Below, in pieces: positions 55,592 through 63,922 of a DNA stretch of 64,000 bases (positions are counted from its first letter, which is position 1; the number at the start of each line of letters is the position of its first letter). The DNA is from Bremerella alba (GTDB lineage: Bacteria > Planctomycetota > Planctomycetia > Pirellulales > Pirellulaceae). The stretch covers positions 744,001-808,000 of the forward strand of contig NZ_JABRWO010000001.1 in the NCBI RefSeq assembly GCF_013618625.1. Direction: 5' to 3'. The notes beneath the pieces are model-generated. The model was given only the letters and a program-made list of their open reading frames with translations. It ran no database searches and was not told the origin of the DNA. Both the position numbers and the translations under genes were made by a program.

Positions 55592-56707
55592 TTACCGATC
55601 GCGTGCCAACGGCATGACGACGTAGTCGTAGTTGTCGTCTGTACTGAACAGGGCAGCACTTTCGGCGTTCTGGATGTTGAGGGTGAAGTTGTTTTCGCCA
55701 CCCAGCACTTTATAGAAGTCTTGCACGAAGCGGTGGTCCATCGTGATCTCGACATTCTCGCCGTCGTAAGGGATCGGAATCTCGACGCGAGAATCTCCCA
55801 CCTCGGCCGTGTTGCTAGAAAGGATCATCGAGCCGTGACCGAACGTGAAGTCGATCCCACGGCTCTCGTCGGACGTCACAATAGCTGCCTGGCGAAGCGC
55901 GGCGAACGCTGGGCCAACCGACATCTCGATTAGGGCCGCTTCGCGCTTCTCGGGAAGCACATCGCGCCACTTGGGGAAACGTCCTTCCACCAGGCGGGCA
56001 TAAATCGTGGCTGGGCCAACTTTGACGAGCACGTCGTTGGTGCGGCTTGCAATCTGCACCGTAGCGTCCAAGTCGGTCAGACTGCGCTCGATCAACTGCA
56101 TGGCCCGCGAAGGGATGATTGTCATCGCATCGCTATTACCATGACCATCAACCTGCGTGGCAGGGCCTTCCATCTTGGCCAGGCGGCGGCCATCGGTTGC
56201 TACCGCGGTGATGCTCTTTTCGCCTAGTTCCAGCAAGATACCACCCAGGGCGTAACGGCCGCTTTCGGTATCGGTGGCAAAGAGGGTCCGGCGAATCAGT
56301 TCTTTGAGAACCCGAGCCGATACTTCATGGTATTTACCCTCGGCGAACGTTTGCACGGTGGGAAACTCGTCGGGGTCTTCGCTCGACAGGGTGAACTTGC
56401 TGTGCTGGGCTTGCACGACAGTTCGTGATTCTTCCCGCTGCACGCTGAGTCGCTCATCGCGAACCTCCTTCAAGATAGAACCAAACCGAGCCACTGGCAA
56501 AACGATGCTGCCGGGTTGCTCGACTTCGATGCCTTCGACCTCGATACGCACCCCGATCTCCATGTCGGTGGCCATCAAAATGGTGGCCTTCTCGGTGGCA
56601 TCGAGTTTAACGCTTTGCAGAATTGGCTTAGGACTGCGGCTAGGTGCCACCATGGCCGCCGTCTGGAATGCTGTTTGAAACTTCTCGCGATCGAACGTGA
56701 TTTTCAT
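55592..56707 (-). CDS. dnaN: DNA polymerase III beta subunit (sliding clamp)
   Basis: A 371-residue protein, the usual family length, starting MKITFDREKFQTAFQTAAMV. Three similar domains can be seen: about 1-125, 126-250 (with VATDGRRLAKMEGP) and 251-371. The C-terminal segment ENNFTLNIQNAESAALFS ends with MPLARDR, in place of the usual MPMRL. The clamp holds DNA polymerase on DNA. It is the second gene of the replication module and lies directly beside the candidate origin at 56708. Confidence 0.96.
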   Translation of the reverse strand: MKITFDREKFQTAFQTAAMVAPSRSPKPILQSVKLDATEKATILMATDMEIGVRIEVEGIEVEQPGSIVLPVARFGSILKEVRDERLSVQREESRTVVQAQHSKFTLSSEDPDEFPTVQTFAEGKYHEVSARVLKELIRRTLFATDTESGRYALGGILLELGEKSITAVATDGRRLAKMEGPATQVDGHGNSDAMTIIPSRAMQLIERSLTDLDATVQIASRTNDVLVKVGPATIYARLVEGRFPKWRDVLPEKREAALIEMSVGPAFAALRQAAIVTSDESRGIDFTFGHGSMILSSNTAEVGDSRVEIPIPYDGENVEITMDHRFVQDFYKVLGGENNFTLNIQNAESAALFSTDDNYDYVVMPLARDR

Positions 56708-57137
56708 GGAGTTCGTTAATCCAACAAATGTCTTCTTAGTAGTATTTCGAAAGAGTAGTAGTAGTAAGGCGACCCTTCGAGCTGTCGATAAGTAACGTCC
56801 TAGGTGCGTTTCGCTCGGGCATCTTCGGGGTAAACGAAGTCGACAGCTGTGTGAAAAACCTGGCGCTAGGCCGTTGTTTTCCTGTCAGTTGGCCGTCGAC
56901 AAGTTCGCTAGCGGCGTCGGTCGTTTCTTCAGGCATTGAAAAGCGACTTGCTGTCGACATTCGTGCACATGAAACCAACACCTTTTCCACTACTTCTCCT
57001 GCAGGGTCCGCTGGGCGGACGCGATAATACGAATTACGTAATGCTTAAATCTTCGTTTATTCTTCGAGTCGACGCGATCGGTTGATAACAACTCGAACCG
57101 AGCGATGTTGTCTCGATTTCAACTCCCGCTTCGAAAT
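56708..57137. other. putative chromosome replication origin (oriC)
   Basis: This is the 430-base gap between dnaN and dnaA, the classical place of oriC. It holds a TGTCGATAA box (56783-56791, one mismatch to the DnaA box on the minus strand), a short GC-rich spacer and trinucleotides TAG TAG TAG TAA. Further near-boxes are TTTTCCACT at 56983-56991 and TGTCGACA at about 56952. Most sequence near dnaN is AT-rich, as expected for an unwinding element. Confidence 0.62.
56737..56767 (-). other. DnaA-trio element of the putative origin
   Basis: On the minus strand the sequence after the box and GC spacer reads TTACTACTACTACT, followed 9 bases later by TACTACTAA. These trinucleotides, read 3' to 5' on the plus strand, are the [G/A]A[T/A] DnaA-trios known from Bacillus subtilis oriC, on the same side of dnaN as there. 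TAG repeats lie at 56756-56767, with a second short run at 56737-56745. Confidence 0.6.
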
Positions 57138-58220
57138 TCACCCCGCACTGCGCTGCAAGATGCTCTCTCGCAGTTCGTGCACGGCTTCTCTCAGAGCGAT
57201 ATCCTTCTTGAGTTTGGCTTCCATACTGCTCACCGCATGCATCACGGTGGTATGGTCGCGGCCGCCGAAATGTTTTCCGACTGCCTTTAAGCTTTCTTCG
57301 GTGAGCTGCCGAGCCAGCAGCATGGCGACGCTGCGGGCTTGGACAATACTTTGCCGCCGTGAACTCCCCTTCATGTCGGCCGCTTTCACACGGAAGTACT
57401 TGGCCGTCATGCTGGCAATATTACGCAGGCTAACCTTGGCCGTGTTGTGCTCGCTTTGCAGCAATGCGTCGACGATCGCCGTATCGATGACTTGGTTTAC
57501 CTGGGTTCGGGCGATCAGTCGGTTCACGATCCCACTGAGCTGAAGCAGGCCATGCGGAAAAGCGGCGGCCAGTTTCTGTGCGGCCATCTTCGTGATTTGT
57601 CGATTATGCCGAGTCGCGATCCCCTGAATCAGCACCTCGCGGGTCCCCTGCTCTGGCAGCACCACAGGCACCAGCAAACCGGCCGATAGGCGGCTGCGAA
57701 GTTCGACCGAAAACCCTTCCATGCCAATTGGGTTTTCTCGGCACGAAACCAAGACCGCTGCACCACGCCGCTCGAGTTCGTCGAGCAAATGCAGAAGCAC
57801 CTGTTGCATGGACGGGAAGTGCAAAAGTTCGTGCAGGTCTTCGATCACCAACACATCGGTCCCGAAGAACTCGGTTCGCGTGCTGCTGGCCGTCTCTTGA
57901 CGTAGGGCGTTGCCATATTCGCGGGCAAAATCACTGCCGGTTACCGAGAGAACACGCAAGTCGGGCTCTTTTTCGACCAGCACCCCAGTCAGGCCCTGCA
58001 GCAAGTGTGACTTGCCAGAACCACTGGGACCGTAAATGATGACCGGAGAGAACTGCGAAGCGTCGTGCTTCAATGCCTCGACCGCCGATTGAATCATGCG
58101 GTTTTCCGGCCCTGCCACAAAGGGACGCAGCCCCTCAATAGATCGTTTTACCGACCCATTGTAGGCGGAATCCTCCTGGCGGACCCAAGGCAAGGCAATG
58201 GTGATGATCTCCGTAACCAC
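57138..58220 (-). CDS. dnaA: replication initiator DnaA, short form
   Basis: A 360-residue protein with a GTG start (58220), CGGAG upstream; the frame upstream stays open to 58370 but has no ATG. Walker A is GPSGSGKSHLL and Walker B is VLVIEDLHEL, with Glu-Asp in place of the usual Asp-Asp. Domain IV has GRDHTTVMHAVSSMEAKL, the DnaA-box-binding signature. It is about 90 residues shorter than E. coli or B. subtilis DnaA because domain I and most of the linker are missing. It initiates replication and heads dnaA-dnaN-dciA-gyrB. Confidence 0.9.
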   Translation of the reverse strand: MVTEIITIALPWVRQEDSAYNGSVKRSIEGLRPFVAGPENRMIQSAVEALKHDASQFSPVIIYGPSGSGKSHLLQGLTGVLVEKEPDLRVLSVTGSDFAREYGNALRQETASSTRTEFFGTDVLVIEDLHELLHFPSMQQVLLHLLDELERRGAAVLVSCRENPIGMEGFSVELRSRLSAGLLVPVVLPEQGTREVLIQGIATRHNRQITKMAAQKLAAAFPHGLLQLSGIVNRLIARTQVNQVIDTAIVDALLQSEHNTAKVSLRNIASMTAKYFRVKAADMKGSSRRQSIVQARSVAMLLARQLTEESLKAVGKHFGGRDHTTVMHAVSSMEAKLKKDIALREAVHELRESILQRSAG

Positions 58221-58312
58221 CGAAACTCCGTCTATGTCTGTCAGACAACGTGGAAAAGCTCTATCGGCAGAGCCGCATTCGTCGTTAACGTGGCAACGAA
58301 TGAAAACTCCTA

Positions 58313-58369
58313 AGCCCTGTAAGGGCGACCGAATGGACCCATTGGAACTTCGGTCGCCCTTACAGGGCT
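58313..58369. repeat. 57-base perfect hairpin upstream of dnaA
   Basis: Two perfectly complementary 21-base arms (58313-58333 and 58349-58369) flank a 15-base loop. The left arm starts AGCCCTGTAAGGGCG. It lies between the cysteine desulfurase gene and dnaA, 93 bases before the dnaA start. It could be a dispersed REP-type element or terminate the desulfurase transcript, since a TTTT follows on the minus strand. Confidence 0.7.
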
Positions 58370-58414
58370 ATCGCAAGGTTGGAACCCTCGCCTACGAAGC
58401 ACCGATTATAGAGG

Positions 58415-58423
58415 TTTTCCACA
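58415..58423 (+). promoter_or_regulatory. DnaA-box-like site TTTTCCACA upstream of dnaA
   Basis: One mismatch to TTATCCACA. It lies about 195 bases before the dnaA start and could serve autoregulation. A single site is weak evidence. Confidence 0.35.
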
Positions 58424-58459
58424 GGGAAAACTAGCCACGGCAGGCATTTATCGGCCGTT

Positions 58460-59608
58460 TTAGCGTCGACGTAACCTTTTGACACAATTAGAGATACGAC
58501 TTGCCACTTCGTCGACCTCCGGCTCCGTCGTGAAGCGGCTCAAACTTAAACGAATTGAGCCCGAAATTACATCTTCCGCAAGGCCCATCGCGATCAGCGT
58601 AGGAGACGGCTCGGACGACCCGCTCGCACATGCCGAGCCGGTGCTGCAGGCGACCCCGGCCATGTCCAAGGCCATCACCAAGGCCTGGCGATCAATGCCT
58701 GGAAAGGCGACGTTCGAGGTGTGCGGAAGACGTGGGGAATCTTGGCCGATGATGACCATCTCATTCGCGCCGACCAGATCCAACAGCAGCGTTTCCAGGC
58801 GATCTCTCAGGGCCTGCATACGTGGTCCGGCTTCCGGCAAGGTTTCGATTGCCAGTTGCAGCGATCTTTCAAAGCCGATCGCCAGTTCCACGCTCTCGGT
58901 CCCAGGCCGCATTGCCAACTGCTGCGAACCGCCGAACATGCTGGGGTTCAGCGTCACGTTGTCGTCGAGCAGCAGTGCCCCGACCCCCCGCGGACCGTGG
59001 AATTTATGAGGAGTCAGGGTCATCGCCGAGGCCCCTAAATCGCGGAAATTCACGGGTATTTTGCCAATTCCCTGCACCGCATCGACATGCAGGGGGACTT
59101 TCCGCTGACGACAAAGGGCCGAAATCTCTGGGATCGGCTGCAGGACGCCCGTTTCGTTGTTCCCGAGCATCACACTCACCAGCCGGGTAGGTTCGGCAAG
59201 CCAGGCTTCCAACTCAGAGAAAACGACCACCCCGCGATCGTCTACCGGCAGCACGCGAACTTTCACCCCGCGTGAGGTTAACTGGTCGGCCGCTTCGAGA
59301 ATCGAAGGATGTTCGATGGCGGAGACGATGACCTGACCAGCCGTTTGCTTCCCCAATCCGAACACGGCCAGGTTGTTGGCTTCAGTTCCACCGCTGGTAA
59401 ACACCAGGCGATCGCTGGCAAAACGGGTCGTTTCGGCACCGAGGTTATTGAGAATTGTTTCGCGTGCATCATCGAGCCGACGATGCGCCTTTTGGCCCGC
59501 TTGATGTTGGCTGGCCGGATTGAAGAAGGCCGACTCATAGGCCTGATTCATGGCCTGAGCGACTTCCACGGCCATGGGCGTTGTCGCATTGTTGTCGACG
59601 TAAATCAC
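58460..59608 (-). CDS. cysteine desulfurase (NifS/IscS family)
   Basis: A 382-residue protein with a GTG start at 59608, overlapping the upstream gene's stop by four bases (GTGA). It starts MIYVDNNATTPMAVEVAQAM. The PLP-binding lysine is in MTLTPHKFHGPRGVGALL. The active-site cysteine is in GSACASGSSEPSP. These enzymes move sulfur from cysteine to Fe-S scaffolds or thio-modified tRNA. The overlap couples it to the TPR-like gene upstream (59605-60501), whose role in this is unknown. Confidence 0.93.
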   Translation of the reverse strand: MIYVDNNATTPMAVEVAQAMNQAYESAFFNPASQHQAGQKAHRRLDDARETILNNLGAETTRFASDRLVFTSGGTEANNLAVFGLGKQTAGQVIVSAIEHPSILEAADQLTSRGVKVRVLPVDDRGVVVFSELEAWLAEPTRLVSVMLGNNETGVLQPIPEISALCRQRKVPLHVDAVQGIGKIPVNFRDLGASAMTLTPHKFHGPRGVGALLLDDNVTLNPSMFGGSQQLAMRPGTESVELAIGFERSLQLAIETLPEAGPRMQALRDRLETLLLDLVGANEMVIIGQDSPRLPHTSNVAFPGIDRQALVMALDMAGVACSTGSACASGSSEPSPTLIAMGLAEDVISGSIRLSLSRFTTEPEVDEVASRISNCVKRLRRR

Positions 59609-60501
59609 TTTTCTGGTGTATCTTCCGACGAGTCTTCGTCTTCGGAAGCCTCCTCTTCAGCGGGTTCTTCTTTCTCGGTTGCGGGAAGCTTATCGAGCTG
59701 CTGCTGTGCTTCTTTCGTTTCCGGAGCCAATCTCAGAACTTGCTCGTAGCAGAATCTTGCACGCGCTGTCTGTTCAGAATCTTGAGCTGCTTTGCCAGCT
59801 GTTAGATACAACTCAGTCAGAAATGCGTCGAGGCTTTGCTGCCCAATGGTTTTCTGCTGAGCTTCGCCGGCGTCTTTTTCGGTTTGCGTAAGATCATCGT
59901 GCGGTGGTCCGGTTTGATCTTCTTGCTCGAGCCAAGTTTGGGGCAGCGGGTTATTTTTCTGCCGGCTTAAATCGAGCATGTGATGCAGGATATCGGGGAT
60001 CAAAATGTACATGTTCCCTTGGGCCGCTTTTTGGATCTCTGGCCACATCACGGCGGCGTAGCCTGGGTTAGCTTTGCTCCAACGATTGAGATTGATGGCC
60101 CCGTTCGCTTGGGACATGTCGAGATAAGCGATCAAAATCGCGGCGTCACTTTTATAGATGGTGCCTTGGGTGAGAAGCCTTACCGTCACCCAGTCTTTGT
60201 CCTTTGGTTTCTTGCCGGATGCGGTGATCCACTTGTTCGTGACCAGGTTGAGCTCGAGATTGCCGGTGTTGTTGAAGTAGTCGGTCGCCGTCAGACGCGT
60301 GCCGAATGCTTCGTAATAGCTGAAAGTCCGTCGCTGAAAACCATCGGGCGAAAACTGCTCGCCGGAATGACTCGACGTGCCGAGAACGATGGTCCCTCCG
60401 ATCACTAGGACGACTAGCAAAATCAGCACGACGATAAAGACGCGCAGCGTCGTCTGATTCGCAGGGGGAGCAGGAGCAGAATTACGAGGTGCCGGACTCA
60501 C
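59605..60501 (-). CDS. single-pass membrane protein with C-terminal TPR-like part
   Basis: A GTG start at 60501 was chosen because an upstream terminator (60535-60571) rules out the longer frame; 298 residues. There is a short Pro-rich cytoplasmic lead, one helix (VFIVVLILLVVLVIGGTIVLG) and a large outer domain. Near the end lies a TPR-like helix pair (RARFCYEQVLRLAPETKEAQQQLDKLP) and an acidic tail (EEPAEEEASEDEDSSED). No family recognised. It overlaps the cysteine desulfurase gene by four bases, so they are co-translated. Confidence 0.7.
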   Translation of the reverse strand: MSPAPRNSAPAPPANQTTLRVFIVVLILLVVLVIGGTIVLGTSSHSGEQFSPDGFQRRTFSYYEAFGTRLTATDYFNNTGNLELNLVTNKWITASGKKPKDKDWVTVRLLTQGTIYKSDAAILIAYLDMSQANGAINLNRWSKANPGYAAVMWPEIQKAAQGNMYILIPDILHHMLDLSRQKNNPLPQTWLEQEDQTGPPHDDLTQTEKDAGEAQQKTIGQQSLDAFLTELYLTAGKAAQDSEQTARARFCYEQVLRLAPETKEAQQQLDKLPATEKEEPAEEEASEDEDSSEDTPEK

Positions 60502-60534
60502 AGGGAATCGCCGTAAATGGAGAGAGAGGGTCGT

Positions 60535-60571
60535 AAAAAAGGGGATCCGGTTCCAAGGACCCGATCCCCTT
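60535..60571 (-). terminator. terminator of the small membrane protein gene
   Basis: On the minus strand AAGGGGATCGGGTCC is followed by a short loop and GGAACCGGATCCCC, then TTTTTT. It lies 62 bases after the stop of the 60633-60842 gene and fixes the start of the next gene downstream of it. Confidence 0.85.
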
Positions 60572-60632
60572 AGTTTAGTGTCTGCCGACGGCGTTGACGA
60601 GATTCTTAGCAATGCTGCGTGAACGGGTTGGC

Positions 60633-60842
60633 CTATTTCATGTTCTGCATGAAGCCAAAGCCGATCAATCCTAGTCCTGAAAACCCGATAATCGCGAAGA
60701 CAAGGCTCATCATCATGTCCCCTTGCCCGAGGAAAAACCAAAGACCAGCGGCCATCACAATATCCATGACGCCGGCCATCATCAGGATGGTTCCGGTGGG
60801 AATTTGACCGCGACGGGTACCTAAACCAAGTTGACGTTTCAT
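60633..60842 (-). CDS. small two-helix membrane protein
   Basis: A 69-residue protein. After a basic N-terminus (MKRQLGLGTRRGQIP) two hydrophobic helices follow (TILMMAGVMDIVMAAGLWFFL and MMSLVFAIIGFSGLGLIGFGFM). It has its own terminator and lies 38 bases after the universal stress protein gene on the same strand, so the two are probably co-transcribed. No family recognised. Confidence 0.65.
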   Translation of the reverse strand: MKRQLGLGTRRGQIPTGTILMMAGVMDIVMAAGLWFFLGQGDMMMSLVFAIIGFSGLGLIGFGFMQNMK

Positions 60843-60880
60843 GCGGTAAAATCCAATGCGTAAGAGAATCTGTCGATCAG

Positions 60881-61744
60881 TTACTTATAAAGAAACAGCG
60901 GACAATTGGCCGTTTCCAGCATCTTGTTGGTGGACGAACCAAACAAGGTTTCCTTGAATCCACCACGGCCATAGGCCCCCAAAACCACCATTCGAGGACT
61001 CAATTCCAGAACCTTTTCTGCCAGCATTTCGACGACGCGACGTTCTTTCGGAACGTAATGCAACTGGGCACTGAGTCCATGGAACTTCAGGAACTGAGCC
61101 GCTTCTTCCAGGCGTGGCATGGCTTTCGATTCCTGGTCGGAAATACTCACCACGTGAATCTCGGTTTGCGGGCTTCTGATTTCTAAGAGGGTCCACATTT
61201 GCAGCGCATGCGCCGCGGTGGCACTGCCGTCGTAGGCGATGACGACTCGATGGTTGTCAGGCAGCTTCTGCGGATAAACGATGACAGGTCGGGCATTGTC
61301 GACTAACAGTTTGCGGACTGTCGCCCCGACATCCTCGCTGGTTTCGTAGTGAAAATTCGTGTCTCTGCCGATCAAGATTACGTCGTGACGTAACGCATGA
61401 TGTTCGATCTGTTCGTACGGCAGGCCTTCACTACGGATGGAAGTGTGAGGGATCTTGGCTTCGTTGCAACGCGCTTCAAACGTGCGCAAGATCTCTTCCG
61501 CACGTTCCTTCGCTTCGGAAATGAGCGTTTCATCGCGATGCTTCTTGTAGGCCCCGGCACCGATGGGCAAACTAGTCGGCGTTTTAATTCCGGGGATGTC
61601 TACCACGGCGACGCCTGACAGATGGATACAGTCGATCCGATTTTCGTTGTTGGCCGCATAGCGCTGGCAGAAGGAGATCGCCATATCTAAAGCGATCTTG
61701 CTGGAGGGGGAATTGTCCAGGGCAATAAGTGTGCTGCGAATCAT
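60881..61744 (-). CDS. universal stress protein with two UspA domains
   Basis: A 287-residue protein with two tandem UspA domains, about 1-140 (MIRSTLIALDNSPSSKIALD) and 155-287 (RVVIAYDGSATAAHALQMW). The second ends with the ATP-binding G-x2-G-x9-GS pattern, GAYGRGGFKETLFGSSTNKML. The first lacks a clear version of it. Such proteins bind ATP and help cells under stress. The small membrane protein gene follows 38 bases downstream. Confidence 0.92.
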   Translation of the reverse strand: MIRSTLIALDNSPSSKIALDMAISFCQRYAANNENRIDCIHLSGVAVVDIPGIKTPTSLPIGAGAYKKHRDETLISEAKERAEEILRTFEARCNEAKIPHTSIRSEGLPYEQIEHHALRHDVILIGRDTNFHYETSEDVGATVRKLLVDNARPVIVYPQKLPDNHRVVIAYDGSATAAHALQMWTLLEIRSPQTEIHVVSISDQESKAMPRLEEAAQFLKFHGLSAQLHYVPKERRVVEMLAEKVLELSPRMVVLGAYGRGGFKETLFGSSTNKMLETANCPLFLYK

Positions 61745-61935
61745 GATCCTGTTTCCTTACCCAATGGTCGGCATAGACCGGTGTAAGATCCCGAAGCGGA
61801 TGGTCGCTTCCATCGACCTACTGTCCTCCGCCACCATCTATCTATTGTAGCATTGCGGGCGAACTCTCGAAGCGATTTTCAGGCGGGAAATTCAGGAGCC
61901 AATCGGGGCGATACGTCGAAGCGAATCTCGTAGAC

Positions 61936-62451
61936 TTAGCCCATCGAGATACTTCGGATCAACTCGGGATCTCCCCCTTGAATCAGGAGGATCATACCCG
62001 AAATTCCGACCGTAGCGGCCAGCCACATCGTACCCATGGCCAACCGGCTGAACGCCCCTCCGTCGATGCCGGGAATGAGCGTGCTTTTCTCGGGACGAAG
62101 AGGGTCATAATAAACGTTCAAACTTGGTATGCACCTCAACGCGTCAAGCAGTGACTCGTGCTCGTCCCGTTCACTGGTTGCGATATAGCTTTGGGTAATG
62201 TTATTCCCCTGAAAAGGGCGTCCGCCAACGTCGTAATCGTAGGTCGCTTTGACTTCAAACACACGACGCTTGGCCTTGCTGCTTTTTTGCACGGTCTCTT
62301 CAATGGTGGCCTCGGTCAGACGCCCTGAAGTTTTCTCCCACGCGGTGGTTCGCCAAGCGTTGATCAAGTCTCGCAAGCCGTAGCCAACGATCAGAAGTCC
62401 AATCAAATTCAAGCCGCCCATCACCAGTACCACGATCGTTTCTTTTAACAT
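61936..62451 (-). CDS. DUF3592 family membrane protein
   Basis: A 171-residue protein. An N-terminal helix (IVVLVMGGLNLIGLLIVGYGL) is followed by the family's W..T.GR..E (AWEKTSGRLTEATI), YDYDVGGRPFQGN and VYYDPLRPEKSTLIPG. A second helix lies at the end (LAMGTMWLAATVGISGMILLI). The family's role is unknown. It starts 10 bases after the stop of the next DUF3592 gene and is its paralogue. Confidence 0.85.
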   Translation of the reverse strand: MLKETIVVLVMGGLNLIGLLIVGYGLRDLINAWRTTAWEKTSGRLTEATIEETVQKSSKAKRRVFEVKATYDYDVGGRPFQGNNITQSYIATSERDEHESLLDALRCIPSLNVYYDPLRPEKSTLIPGIDGGAFSRLAMGTMWLAATVGISGMILLIQGGDPELIRSISMG

Positions 62452-62461
62452 CGATTCTCTC

Positions 62462-62986
62462 TTAGTGAACGGAACTCAGGGATCGGAGATTCACTCGTGC
62501 CAGACGCTCTGGTAGTTTCTTGACCGAACTGTCGAGGAAGATCAACGAGAAGATCCCGCCACAAAACGCCAGCCAGGCACCACCAAAGACCACCGGTAGG
62601 TAGCCACTGCGATGGATGCCGGTCGCCAAGCTACTTTCGCTTGGGTTTTGCGGGTTGTAATGGACGGAAACGTATCGTGATCGACTGAGCTTCTTCTGCA
62701 AACTCGAATGCATGCTCTTGTTGTTCGTGCCGCTATAGCCATAGGCGATGCGGTCCCCTTCGTAGAACTGCCCATCGACATCGTAGGCGTACTTCACCGA
62801 GCAGGCCCACGTCTCTTTATGGTCGCTGGTGTGCGAGCGCAGTTTGCATTCAAGGATTTCACCGCGGACAGACGGCCACTGGGTGGTTCGACTGGCCTGG
62901 TCAAGTTGATAGATCCCATAGCCCAGGATGCCAACGCCAAAACCGACGAAGACCAACACAAACAGGGACGTGAATAATCTAGACAT
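62462..62986 (-). CDS. DUF3592 family membrane protein (paralogue)
   Basis: A 174-residue protein with the same layout as its neighbour: an N-terminal helix (LFVLVFVGFGVGILGYGIYQL), TQWPSVRGEILECKL, YAYDVDGQFYEGDRI, VHYNPQNPSESSL and a second helix (LPVVFGGAWLAFCGGIFSLIFL). The tandem DUF3592 pair probably forms one operon. Function unknown. Confidence 0.85.
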   Translation of the reverse strand: MSRLFTSLFVLVFVGFGVGILGYGIYQLDQASRTTQWPSVRGEILECKLRSHTSDHKETWACSVKYAYDVDGQFYEGDRIAYGYSGTNNKSMHSSLQKKLSRSRYVSVHYNPQNPSESSLATGIHRSGYLPVVFGGAWLAFCGGIFSLIFLDSSVKKLPERLARVNLRSLSSVH

Positions 62987-63498
62987 GAAACCACTCGAAG
63001 AAAGCTAACAGGAAGGGAGCCGGTTGGCTCTCTTGGTAAAGTTCGCTCGTAACACGAAAAGGTTGCCTAAATTTCGAAGTTCCTCTCGCAGCAACCGCCA
63101 CTTATCGGACAGAAGGTGACGATTATGGCGAATATGGCGGCCATCCCCCAGCGGTGGCAGGCGTGGATCCAGTTTGTCAATAAAGGACGGGTACAGGCCC
63201 TTCTTCGCAGAAATTCTTGTCACCTAACCCGGGTGAACTTGTCTCCAAGGAGCATCGGCGAGTCCCCCAACTCGTCGCGATTCGCGCTTCCCCCCAATCA
63301 TGCCGTGAGGTTATTCGATGGTCTTAACCATGCTTTCTACCAGCATCTGCTGTGTCTACGCGTTTACATCCGTTGTAATGACCGGGTACTGGGCCTGGCG
63401 AGTCTGGGGGAAGTAGCGATGCCTATTCCTTACCAGAAACGAAGCAAGGCGGCCTGATAGCCGCCCCGATGTGAGTTAACTCGACCCAAACCGTCGCG
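62987..63498. other. intergenic region with a GC-rich stem-loop
   Basis: About 510 bases with no convincing gene. A 113-codon plus-strand frame (63116-63457) has no ribosome binding site or family. Near 63448-63465 GGCGGC and GCCGCC form a stem with a 6-base loop, after the stop of the small gene at 63499; no T-run follows. Confidence 0.4.
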
Positions 63499-63699
63499 TT
63501 AATAAAGAGATCGCTGCAGCGACGTAAGTAAGTCGCGATGGCGCGATTCGCATTCGCGCATTTGTTGTTCGATCGCCGCTTCTTCTTCTGCCGAGGTGGC
63601 GCGAACTAGGGACTTTTTCAGACGACTCATTTCTGAATCGAACGTCTCGTTCGCGGCTGCGATTGCACTGCTGCATCCTAATGCATGAAGACCGTCCAT
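63499..63699 (-). CDS. small coiled-coil protein
   Basis: The start was placed at 63699 (MDGLHALGCSSAIAAANE); AAGGAG lies 7 bases before it. The 66-residue protein is largely helical and charged (SRLKKSLVRATSAEEEAAIEQQMRECESRH), probably a coiled coil. No family recognised. The strong ribosome binding site is the main support for it being a real gene. Confidence 0.6.
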   Translation of the reverse strand: MDGLHALGCSSAIAAANETFDSEMSRLKKSLVRATSAEEEAAIEQQMRECESRHRDLLTSLQRSLY

Positions 63700-63922
63700 C
63701 ACGTATCTCCTTTTAAGGAATACCACGAATGATGCCTCTACTTTTCTGGTTTAATCCATCAAGGGTTCTTTCGCAAAGCCCCTAGTTCAAATAAGCAAGG
63801 ATATCGCGAGTAAAAGGTGCAAAGTCACGGAAATTTTACTCGCCCGAATTGCCGAATTGCTTTAAATTCAAACGCAACACGCCTGCTCTTCTCGACCCCC
63901 AAACCCCCTGCTAGCTCGCCCC

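Noticed and set aside
63116-63457. 113-codon plus-strand frame
   Set aside because: No start signal or recognisable content; lies in an intergenic region.
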